A stretch of 10,454 bases of DNA from the NCBI GenBank assembly GCA_964522605.1, contig CAZFWV010000244.1, positions 1 through 10,454 of the forward strand, given 5' to 3'. The notes beneath the pieces are model-generated. The model was not told the origin of the DNA. It did no database searches and saw nothing but the letters and a program-made list of their open reading frames with translations. Below are positions 1-6,960 of the stretch, in pieces; positions within the stretch are counted from its first letter, which is position 1; every line of letters begins with the position of its first letter. Source of the DNA: CAVZLD01 sp964522605. Its GTDB lineage: Bacteria; Planctomycetota; Planctomycetia; Pirellulales; Pirellulaceae. A program made the translations under genes and the position numbers.

Positions 1-596
1 GTACCGAGTTCGTCTTCGCGACGACACCGGAGGCAGAACTCACCGACTATCAAGTTGGCTGTCTGATCGCCGAGAAGAACGAGGCGGGGCTGCAGGAGTT
101 GATCGCCCGTAGCGGCGGTCGAATTGAGGGTTACTTGCGAACGCACTTCGGGCTGGCACAAGAAGATGTTGAGGAGGCTCTTCAGGATGGGCTGGCGAGA
201 GTTTGGAAGTACTACGAGCCCTCGCGCGGCAAGAGTGTTGGGGCCTTCTTTGTTCTGTGTGCCGATAGTGCGGCGAAGGACATCTTGCGGCGGCACGATT
301 ATCCAGCCGATGCGATTAGTCTTTCCACAATCAGCAATCCCCCATTCTGTCAAAACGGTCCAAGTGTCGAGTCGCAAGTTGATCTCAAGAATGCGGTCAC
401 CGCGGCACTGGACCGCTTGACAGCACGCGAACGAGAAGTGATCCAGGCCGATCTCCAAGCCGGCGGGCGGGCGAGTAATAAGGAGCTGGCCCGCACGTTC
501 GATCTCACCTCCGGCGCGATCACCCGCGCTCGGTGCAGTGCACACGCCAAGCTCCGGAGATTGCTCGCGGATTTCGCTCCCGCCATGGGTGATTGA
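1..596 (+). CDS. RNA polymerase sigma-70 family sigma factor (5' partial)
   Basis: This is the 3' part of a sigma factor that would direct RNA polymerase to a set of promoters. The first complete codon is at position 3, and 197 residues are visible. The frame is open to the window edge with no ATG or GTG before position 99, so the start lies upstream. Residues about 20-95 match sigma region 2: a helix with AEKNEAGLQELIARSGG, the acidic EDVEEALQDGLARVWKYY segment, then SAAKDILRR before a linker. Residues about 128-190 match region 4, with ALDRLTAREREVI followed by a helix-turn-helix around SNKELARTFDLTSGAITRAR. Regions 1.1 and 3 are absent, as in ECF-like and other short sigma factors. The spacer between regions 2 and 4 (about 97-127) is unconserved. 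No anti-sigma gene is visible, because the 5' side is cut off and the downstream gene converges. The sigma-70 assignment is firm; the subgroup and regulon are unknown. Confidence 0.87.
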   Translation, partial: TEFVFATTPEAELTDYQVGCLIAEKNEAGLQELIARSGGRIEGYLRTHFGLAQEDVEEALQDGLARVWKYYEPSRGKSVGAFFVLCADSAAKDILRRHDYPADAISLSTISNPPFCQNGPSVESQVDLKNAVTAALDRLTAREREVIQADLQAGGRASNKELARTFDLTSGAITRARCSAHAKLRRLLADFAPAMGD

Positions 597-702
597 TGGC
601 CGGTCGTTTGCGCCGGAATTCCGATCGACGCGCGTGGGCGAATGCGGTGCGCCAAGAACAGTTTTGAAGCGAATCGTTGATGCGGCGACGCGCGAGTACT
701 TA
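597..702. other. Convergent intergenic spacer
   Basis: This short gap lies between the end of the sigma-factor gene and the palindromic element. No ribosome-binding site, promoter or gene could be supported here. Transcripts from the sigma gene (+) and the giant gene (-) converge across it and the element that follows. Confidence 0.6.
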
Positions 703-855
<153 letters not shown>

Positions 856-3800
856 TTATGTGTCTGTCGATCTCGCAAAGAGCCCATCTTCCAGCAGATC
901 CTGTACCAGACATTCCGCCTGTTTGCCGGATCTGGCCGACTCAGTCCAGAAGTCGGACTCACCTCGAGTTCCTGCGAAGAGCAAGCCGACGACAGGTCGT
1001 CCGCCGCAGAGCCGTTGTGAACGCCCGAGCGAATAGAATTTCTCACAGGGCAGAGGACACACGGATTCCCACTGCGAACGAATTGGAGCAATCGAAAACG
1101 GGTCCTTCGGGGGAGCGGCACGCTCGGCCGTCAGAGTCTCCACATCGAGGAAGTTACGGGCAACGCGCGTGCCACCCAATTCGCCAGCCACGATGTTTGT
1201 CCAGTCGATGATCGGAGCGGCTTGTTTCGCGAGGGATCCGGCTGTTCGCCCTGGCCGCGCCGCAGCGGATTCGTAGTTTCCTTGCTGTAACGCGAGTACA
1301 AAGTCACCCGTGTCGAAGTCTCCGTCCTGGTTCCAATCGCCTTCGGTCCAAGTCGAGTTGCCGGGTATACCATCTTCGTACTCGCCGATTTGAAGAATCT
1401 GGACCAAATCCTGCGTGTCGAATCGTCCATCCAGATTGGAATCTCCGGGCAGCGCAATTTGGATCAAGCCATTGAGAATATCGACCGGTGCGCCGATGAA
1501 TTCGCTGTCCAAACCGAATTCGGTACCCGCCAGCTTCAAGTCGAACGTACCGGATTTGATGCCGGTGGTGTCCACCAGCAGTCGCGCGACGAGCCCGGGT
1601 GACGTGACGTTATCGGTGGGACCCTGCAATTCCACGGCTCCTTCCAGCAACTGTGAGGCGTCGGGCAAGATACCGCCAAACACCGTGTAGGCGAAATCCT
1701 CCCAGACGCCGCCAGTGTAATCCACGCCGTTGAAAACGGGTTCAGTTTCGGGTCCCCGGCCGTCTCCGATCTGGGCACGTAGCAGGATTCCAACTACCGG
1801 CGCGGTCCCCAGCGCGAAGATCTCAATCGGTTGGTCTGGTTGATTGGGAATCAAGACGCTGTGCGGCACATGGATCTCGCGCGGTTCGGGCGGGATGAAG
1901 TCAATCAGGCCAAAGTCGACTCCCGTCTTGTTCTCCGACGCCAAAATCGTGACGGTTCGCTGGCCATCCGCGGGAGAAAGGAAGGTCCAATCTGGTTGAG
2001 AGATCACGCGGACCGTCCAGACGCCAGGAGGAACCTGCGAGAAGGCGTATTCGCCATCGGAATCCGTGGTGACGATCGGGTCACCGTGCGTCAGGATGAT
2101 TTGCCATCGAATCAGCTGACCGACGTCCAGGGCGGCGCGATCGCTCACTTGAAGGAGCCAGATTCCATTGGGGTTCTCTGATGCACAGCGATCCAGCTTC
2201 GTGAGTGGACGATACCCGTTGGGTTCGCTGAACGGGCCGACTCCCTCCGTGATGCTCTGTCCGGCTTCATCGTCGAACAGGGTATGCAGAAAATCGGCTC
2301 CCTGGCCCGTCAGATTGCCGAACAACTGAATTCGGGTTCCCGCGGGACTGACCAGGTACGCTTCCAGGTCTCCCACCGTGGGATGCTCGATCGTCAGCCG
2401 CACGTTCACATCCAGGATACGACCGGTCAGGCCTTCCACTTCGAGCATCGAGGTCATTGTGCCGTTGTCCGGAATCGGTTGACCCGACTCCGTCGTAAAC
2501 ACCTTGCCTGTCTCGCGATTTCGAGTCCCATTACCATCCGCGTCCAGGTACACTGGCCATCCCACAATCCCGGCATCATCCGCGTCGTAGGTCAGGTTTT
2601 GGTTCACATCCTTGTAGACCCGGCCCGAAAGCTTGCCCGACTTCGTATTTCCAAAATCAAGATTGGAAACCGTCTGCCCGTGGAGGACCACGACGTGAGC
2701 ACCGCCGAGCGGAGTTGTTTGCAGCCAGTCGGCTTGATGCTCCTCGCGCAAGAAATGGGGACCGGGAGGCAGTCCGGTGATCTGATAACCGCTTGTCGTA
2801 CTCTCGGCGTCCAGTTCGCCGGTGCCCAGGTTGATCAGGACGGTGTTCAAAAAGCCACTCGTGCCATTGGCTGTGTCGTCGAAAACTGAAAGACGCCAGA
2901 CACCGTTGGGATCCTCACCACGCAGTAACGACAACGCTGATTCCGGCCGATAGGTCCCGGCGAAGGGGGCGGTTGCTGAGGTTATCGATTGGGGCGCCGA
3001 ATCGTCCAGGCGTGTCATCTGGAAGTCGTCACCACTGCCACCCACTCGAGAAAACAGAGCAAGGCGTGTGCCTTGCGGGCTGGTCAGAAAGGCGCGCAGG
3101 TCACCGACGCTGCCATGGTCGATATTGATCGTCACGCTGACGTCACGAATCAGTCCCTCCAGTCCAGAAGTCGTGACTTCGGCAACCGTGACGCCCTTGT
3201 CGTTGATCTTGTGTACCAGCGTGTTGCCAAAAGTGGCCGTCTGAACTGCGTCGTACGAACCATTCTGATTCGCGTCGTCGTAAATTCGGAATCCGGGAAG
3301 CGTCCGTCCGTCATTGAAGACGCCGTCTCCGTTGCTGTCCTGGAACTTCACTCCAGTGACGATGCTGTCGGCTACACTTCCAAAGTTGACATTATGGGAA
3401 TCGCCGGCCGGCACGAGCATTTTGCGTTCGCCGCCCCGCCGGATCGTGATGTGATCGACGTAGTTGGTCGTGCCCGAGGAAGGCAGAGCGCGAAAGGCGA
3501 GAGTGCCCTGGTCGGCGGGCCACAGGCCGTAGCCCGCAATATCAATCTCGTTGATCTGTCCTCCATCGGCCGTGAAGAGCCGGCCGACGATTGTCCCGTC
3601 GGTCCCCCAATCGATTTCAACGCGATACCACAAGTCGGCGGCAAAGCCCTGCGGGATTGCGGCCAGTTTGTGATACTTCGTGTTGGCATTGTCATAGCCG
3701 TTCAGCACCTGCAGCAGCCATATCTCACCGGTGCCGCCAAGTCCGGGGAACATCCCCAGCGCGAGTGTGCCCTGTTCGCTCGCGCCAAAGCCCAGGATCG

Positions 3801-6267
3801 TGGAACCCGAACTGCTGCTGCCAAACTTGACGTGCGCGGAAATCGTATCTCCCCGGTGGACGACGTGTGCATCCGGACCGCCATAAATCCATGCTCCTGG
3901 TGCCAGACCTTTTTGACCGTGGTAGGCGCCCTGCGCCTGCAGCGTGCTGGCTGCTCCGACTTCGGCCTGAATGTAGGCGGTCAGATCGGTTTCAAAATCT
4001 TCGAGTGTCGTTTCCGCAACCACGGAAGGCTCCGTTCGCGAGCGATGGTGCCACAAATCCTGGCGAAGAATCAGCGGTCGCGGTGGGAGATTCTCCAGTT
4101 TGTAACCGCCGTCCGCCCCGGTCGTGGTCACGATGTCTCCGGTCGTCAGTCCCAAGGTCCAATGGTTGAGCACACCGGTCGTTCCGGTGGCATCGTCGCT
4201 GATCTCAAGCGTCCACGTTCCGTTCGCGTCCTCACCGTCGAAGTCGGTCAGCGCACCCGCCGGACGATACGAGGCCGTAAACGGCGCATCCTGTGACGAG
4301 GCATCCGTGATCGCGGTGCTTGCTTCGTCATCCAGAACCGTGTCCGTCAGATGCTGACCGTCGCCTCCCGCATGACGCATCAGGGAGACGCGTGTTCCGC
4401 GGGGACTGACCAGCGTCAGGGCCAAGTCGGACACATCGCCGTGCGTAATGTCCAACGTCACATCGACGTCGGCCAGCGGTCCACGAAGTCCACTGACCAG
4501 CATGGTGGAGGTGACGGACGACAGATCGGGAATTACCGTGGTTGCGGCGGATATCCGTTCCGCGAGCATCGTGTTCAGCACGCCGTTCTGATCCAGATCG
4601 ACATAAATCGTCGCTCCGGCGATTCCGGCTTCATTCGCGTCGCGCTGCCCGTCCAGATTCGAATCGTCATAGGCCGTGCCGCGAATCGTGACCGTGGGTG
4701 CCACTCCGAAGTCGGCACGATATCGCTGGCCGGCGAGCAAATTGACGAGGTGGTTGTGCTGCAAGGTCAGGCGGGGATAAGTCGTGTCGTGCAATGGTCT
4801 TCGCTCGAGCGCGACTGAATAGATGCCTGGCATGAGACTCGCAAAACTGTAATTCCCAAGTTTGTCGGTCCACCGATACGTTTCGCCCGTGTCGTACAGG
4901 CCGTTGTTGTTTTGATCGAGGAACACTCGATGTCCTTGTAGCCCCTCCCACAACTCTCGTGGTTCGAGGTGACCGTTGGTGTTCGTATCGTGAAAAACCG
5001 TCCCGGAAATGCCGACCACGTGCGATACTTGCCCGAAGTCAATTCCCGTAACGTCCGCGTCCGAGACGACGACCGGTCGATCGGCAAAGCCCTTTACAAG
5101 TTCCAGACCTTCGATCGCATACTTCGTTCCGTCCGGACTCGTTCCCATGGCGCTGAAGTCGAAATTGGGACCGATTCGCGTCTTGACTCCGGTCAGCGGA
5201 CTCAGGCGGAATAACGCCGCTTCTGCAATCCAGAACTCCTGCCTTGCCGGGTCGTACTCCGCCGCCTCGTTTAAGACCTCCGCGGGGACGGTACTGGTAA
5301 TCATCCCGGTCGTCTTGTCGAGCAGTCGCAGATCGCCACTGCTGTCGGCGCTGAATACATACAATTGTCCGGAATCGTCGAACTGGATGTCGCCGTTAAA
5401 GTAAGGCCAATTACAGTCGCACGACGGCTTTTCGAAAATGTTCACGTCGCCCGTGTCGAGATCGAACGTCCACATCCGGCAGTTGAGGTCCCTCTTATTG
5501 ATGAGGTAGGTGTCGCCAAAACCGCCGTACAGCAATCGAGGATCCCCTGTCGGATCAAAGGCAACTCCGCCACCCGCCAGGCGATCAAGGGGGTCCGCGA
5601 GCGAAACAAACGTCGCTTTGGCGTACTCCGATCCGGTGGGCCAGTCAATGCGAGCGATCTGGACATCGGCATCAAAGAAGACGCCTTCGCCGGAGATTTG
5701 CGCCTGCGTCATATACAGGCCCGGCTGACCGGGAACGGCGGCCAGGCCGTTGAGGTTCACGTCATCCGCAACTAACCCGGTGGTGAACGGGTGCAGAGAC
5801 GTTTCGTCGATCACGATCGGATGACGATTGAAGGCGAATCCGTTTTCGGGGTCGATTTCCCAGAGTGCGGCCCACCAGTCTTTGTTGTGCGAAGACATCG
5901 CATTGTCGTCTTCCACCCACGATCCAAGACCAATCAAACGATCGATCGGCAAGGCGCTCCAGCCATCACCGGGAATGGTCCGAAGGTTGTAGTTGCCAGA
6001 CGGTGTATTCAGGAATGAGTACTGTCCGTTCGCATCGGTGACGGTCGAGCGTTCGCCGGCGTCGAGATCCCCATCGCGGTTCTTGTCCATAAAGACCGTC
6101 GTGGCGGGGACTCCCCATTCGCCCGGATTACGGATTCCATCTCCGTTGTTGTCCTGCCAGACGGTGCCACTGACGCTGGCTAGCGCGAGCCGACATTCGA
6201 GTCGCTCGAGCAACATGGTACGCCAGGAAAACTCCCTCGGACGATGGCGACAATTGGAACCTTGCAT
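856..6267 (-). CDS. Giant exported mosaic protein: SdrD_B-like modules, P domains, cohesin-like domain, dockerin
   Basis: This 1803-residue protein is probably secreted or on the cell surface; its function is unknown. The start is well constrained: an in-frame stop lies at 6286-6288 and AGGGGG sits 7 bases before the ATG. The N-terminus has the planctomycete-type motif LERLECRLALA (20-30) in place of a clear Sec signal. In order: SdrD_B-like module 1 (31-414) hosting a beta-propeller-like region (about 110-405); module 2 (419-523); module 3 (527-965) hosting a P domain (about 586-710) and a jelly-roll-like domain (about 752-944); module 4 (968-1209) hosting a P domain (about 1028-1150); module 5 (1212-1455) hosting a P domain (about 1268-1396); a cohesin-like domain (1462-1605); and a dockerin (1607-1666) with both calcium loops intact (D1609/N1611/D1613/D1617/D1620 and D1644/N1646/D1648/D1652/D1655). 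A 137-residue tail with several cysteines is unrecognised. No protease or other catalytic domain is visible, so adhesion or cell-surface scaffolding is the likely role. Domain names rest on motif reading, without a profile search. Confidence 0.88.
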   Translation of the reverse strand: MQGSNCRHRPREFSWRTMLLERLECRLALASVSGTVWQDNNGDGIRNPGEWGVPATTVFMDKNRDGDLDAGERSTVTDANGQYSFLNTPSGNYNLRTIPGDGWSALPIDRLIGLGSWVEDDNAMSSHNKDWWAALWEIDPENGFAFNRHPIVIDETSLHPFTTGLVADDVNLNGLAAVPGQPGLYMTQAQISGEGVFFDADVQIARIDWPTGSEYAKATFVSLADPLDRLAGGGVAFDPTGDPRLLYGGFGDTYLINKRDLNCRMWTFDLDTGDVNIFEKPSCDCNWPYFNGDIQFDDSGQLYVFSADSSGDLRLLDKTTGMITSTVPAEVLNEAAEYDPARQEFWIAEAALFRLSPLTGVKTRIGPNFDFSAMGTSPDGTKYAIEGLELVKGFADRPVVVSDADVTGIDFGQVSHVVGISGTVFHDTNTNGHLEPRELWEGLQGHRVFLDQNNNGLYDTGETYRWTDKLGNYSFASLMPGIYSVALERRPLHDTTYPRLTLQHNHLVNLLAGQRYRADFGVAPTVTIRGTAYDDSNLDGQRDANEAGIAGATIYVDLDQNGVLNTMLAERISAATTVIPDLSSVTSTMLVSGLRGPLADVDVTLDITHGDVSDLALTLVSPRGTRVSLMRHAGGDGQHLTDTVLDDEASTAITDASSQDAPFTASYRPAGALTDFDGEDANGTWTLEISDDATGTTGVLNHWTLGLTTGDIVTTTGADGGYKLENLPPRPLILRQDLWHHRSRTEPSVVAETTLEDFETDLTAYIQAEVGAASTLQAQGAYHGQKGLAPGAWIYGGPDAHVVHRGDTISAHVKFGSSSSGSTILGFGASEQGTLALGMFPGLGGTGEIWLLQVLNGYDNANTKYHKLAAIPQGFAADLWYRVEIDWGTDGTIVGRLFTADGGQINEIDIAGYGLWPADQGTLAFRALPSSGTTNYVDHITIRRGGERKMLVPAGDSHNVNFGSVADSIVTGVKFQDSNGDGVFNDGRTLPGFRIYDDANQNGSYDAVQTATFGNTLVHKINDKGVTVAEVTTSGLEGLIRDVSVTINIDHGSVGDLRAFLTSPQGTRLALFSRVGGSGDDFQMTRLDDSAPQSITSATAPFAGTYRPESALSLLRGEDPNGVWRLSVFDDTANGTSGFLNTVLINLGTGELDAESTTSGYQITGLPPGPHFLREEHQADWLQTTPLGGAHVVVLHGQTVSNLDFGNTKSGKLSGRVYKDVNQNLTYDADDAGIVGWPVYLDADGNGTRNRETGKVFTTESGQPIPDNGTMTSMLEVEGLTGRILDVNVRLTIEHPTVGDLEAYLVSPAGTRIQLFGNLTGQGADFLHTLFDDEAGQSITEGVGPFSEPNGYRPLTKLDRCASENPNGIWLLQVSDRAALDVGQLIRWQIILTHGDPIVTTDSDGEYAFSQVPPGVWTVRVISQPDWTFLSPADGQRTVTILASENKTGVDFGLIDFIPPEPREIHVPHSVLIPNQPDQPIEIFALGTAPVVGILLRAQIGDGRGPETEPVFNGVDYTGGVWEDFAYTVFGGILPDASQLLEGAVELQGPTDNVTSPGLVARLLVDTTGIKSGTFDLKLAGTEFGLDSEFIGAPVDILNGLIQIALPGDSNLDGRFDTQDLVQILQIGEYEDGIPGNSTWTEGDWNQDGDFDTGDFVLALQQGNYESAAARPGRTAGSLAKQAAPIIDWTNIVAGELGGTRVARNFLDVETLTAERAAPPKDPFSIAPIRSQWESVCPLPCEKFYSLGRSQRLCGGRPVVGLLFAGTRGESDFWTESARSGKQAECLVQDLLEDGLFARSTDT
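1903..6177 (-). repeat. Five divergent SdrD_B-like protein modules, in tandem
   Basis: These are protein-level repeats inside the giant gene. Each opens with a strand plus calcium-type loop: SGTVWQDNNGDG (33-44), SGTVFHDTNTNG (421-432), RGTAYDDSNLDG (529-540), TGVKFQDSNGDG (971-982) and SGRVYKDVNQNL (1214-1225). A second Asp-rich loop follows in every copy, for example DKNRDGDLDAGE (61-72) and DQNNNGLYDTGE (451-462). Each closes with a strand containing DFG or NFG (residues 409-412, 518-521, 960-963, 1203-1206 and 1450-1453). Copies 1, 3, 4 and 5 are much longer than copy 2 because other domains are inserted in them. Copy 2, about 105 residues, is the plain form. Copy 5 has the weakest first loop, lacking the final DG. 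Confidence 0.75.
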
Positions 6268-6274
6268 GATCGCG

Positions 6275-6280
6275 CCCCCT
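6275..6280 (-). promoter_or_regulatory. Ribosome-binding site of the giant gene
   Basis: On the minus strand the sequence reads AGGGGG, 7 bases before the ATG at 6267. It is a partial Shine-Dalgarno match. It favours this start over the internal Met at residue 18, which has no such element upstream. Confidence 0.55.
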
Positions 6281-6513
6281 ACTGCTTAGTGAGAAGATCG
6301 CAAATGTTGTGCGACCGGCCGCAACTCGCGTCCTGTTCTATAGAGTGCGGAAAAGAGGTCGCTGACGTTTACCGCAGGACTTCTTGCGAAATCGCAGATC
6401 GTTCTGGTCAATCACATTGCGGTGTGTCGAAGCTTACGCCGGCCAGGCCAGAGCGACAGGATGCCAATGCCACACGGTTTGGCTCGTCGCAAAAATCAGA
6501 AGGGGCGCTGCTC

Positions 6514-6531
6514 AGCCAATGACAATTGGCT
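6514..6531. other. Small perfect hairpin AGCCAAT-GACA-ATTGGCT
   Basis: A 7-bp perfect inverted repeat around a 4-base loop lies about 250 bp upstream of the giant gene and 430 bp upstream of the helicase gene. It could be an operator-like site or a weak transcript structure. There is no T-run on either side, so it is not a convincing terminator. Chance is possible at this length. Confidence 0.35.
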
Positions 6532-6848
6532 CGCGTCGCATACGGGATGGACTGGCGCAACAGGTAGTATGAACGCTTTGGAATCCGTTCGCAACAAGCA
6601 AATTCAAAGGAACGCGGGTTGGGGTGCACGTCCGTTTTGCCGATTCGGGCTGCCGTCGAGAACATGAGCGGGAGAATTTGGAGGGCAGTGCGAAGTCCCA
6701 CCGCAAGTCGAGTTTCCCCGCCTGTCGGCTGATGACCGCCCCCCGTTGGTTTGCTGCGACCGAACGGATGTCTCCGCCTTTTCAATCGCTGCGGGACGTG
6801 CCACAATTGACCGGTATTCAACCGGAGCACATTTCAAAACCTACCGGA

Positions 6849-6896
6849 GGGTGGCTGGTGGCAGAGCGCAGCGATGCCCCAGCAGACCGGCCACCC
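6849..6896 (+). promoter_or_regulatory. Hairpin in the likely helicase leader
   Basis: Positions 6849-6859 pair with 6886-6896 over 11 bp including one G-T wobble, enclosing a 26-base interior that can itself form a short GGCA/TGCC stem. The hairpin ends 64 bases before the helicase ATG. If transcription starts upstream, it would form in the 5' leader. A regulatory role is inference, since nothing recognisable as a riboswitch or T-box is present. Confidence 0.35.
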
Positions 6897-6947
6897 CTCG
6901 CGAAAAACGAGTTCGGAAATGCACTCCGGACGATTCATCCGCCACAA

Positions 6948-6953
6948 AAGGAG
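6948..6953 (+). promoter_or_regulatory. Ribosome-binding site of the SNF2 helicase gene
   Basis: AAGGAG lies 7 bases before the ATG at 6961. This strong Shine-Dalgarno match at ideal spacing settles the start of the helicase gene. Confidence 0.8.
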
Positions 6954-6960
6954 TTGAGTC

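Larger units (their letters stand above)
6268..6960. other. Divergent intergenic region, no convincing gene
   Basis: This 693-bp stretch separates the start codons of the giant gene (-) and the helicase gene (+), so it must carry promoters for both. I could not pick out convincing -35/-10 pairs. Open frames inside it have no good ribosome-binding site, no recognisable motif and a basic, Arg/Ser/Pro-rich composition typical of non-coding frames. It holds two hairpins, annotated separately at 6514-6531 and 6849-6896. A short inverted repeat CCGGT/ACCGG lies at 6811-6825, and an imperfect direct repeat of TTGGCTCG-type sequence lies at about 6479 and 6526. Confidence 0.6.

Noticed and set aside
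99..101. TTG at 99 as the start of the sigma factor
   Set aside because: The same frame is open to the window edge, and the upstream residues (LIAEKNEAGLQEL) form the helix expected at the beginning of sigma region 2.
2989..4296. A 435-codon open frame on the + strand inside the giant minus-strand gene
   Set aside because: The opposite strand encodes clear modules 3 and 4 with P and jelly-roll domains. The + frame has no recognisable motif or ribosome-binding site and is explained by codon bias of the real gene.
6216..6218. Internal ATG (residue 18) as the start of the giant gene
   Set aside because: There is no Shine-Dalgarno before it, while the ATG at 6267 has AGGGGG at 7 bases and an in-frame stop just upstream.
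6408..6830. A 140-codon minus-strand frame in the divergent intergenic region
   Set aside because: It has an Arg/Pro/Ser-rich translation with no domain and no ribosome-binding site. It would overlap several other equally weak frames on both strands, and is probably non-coding.
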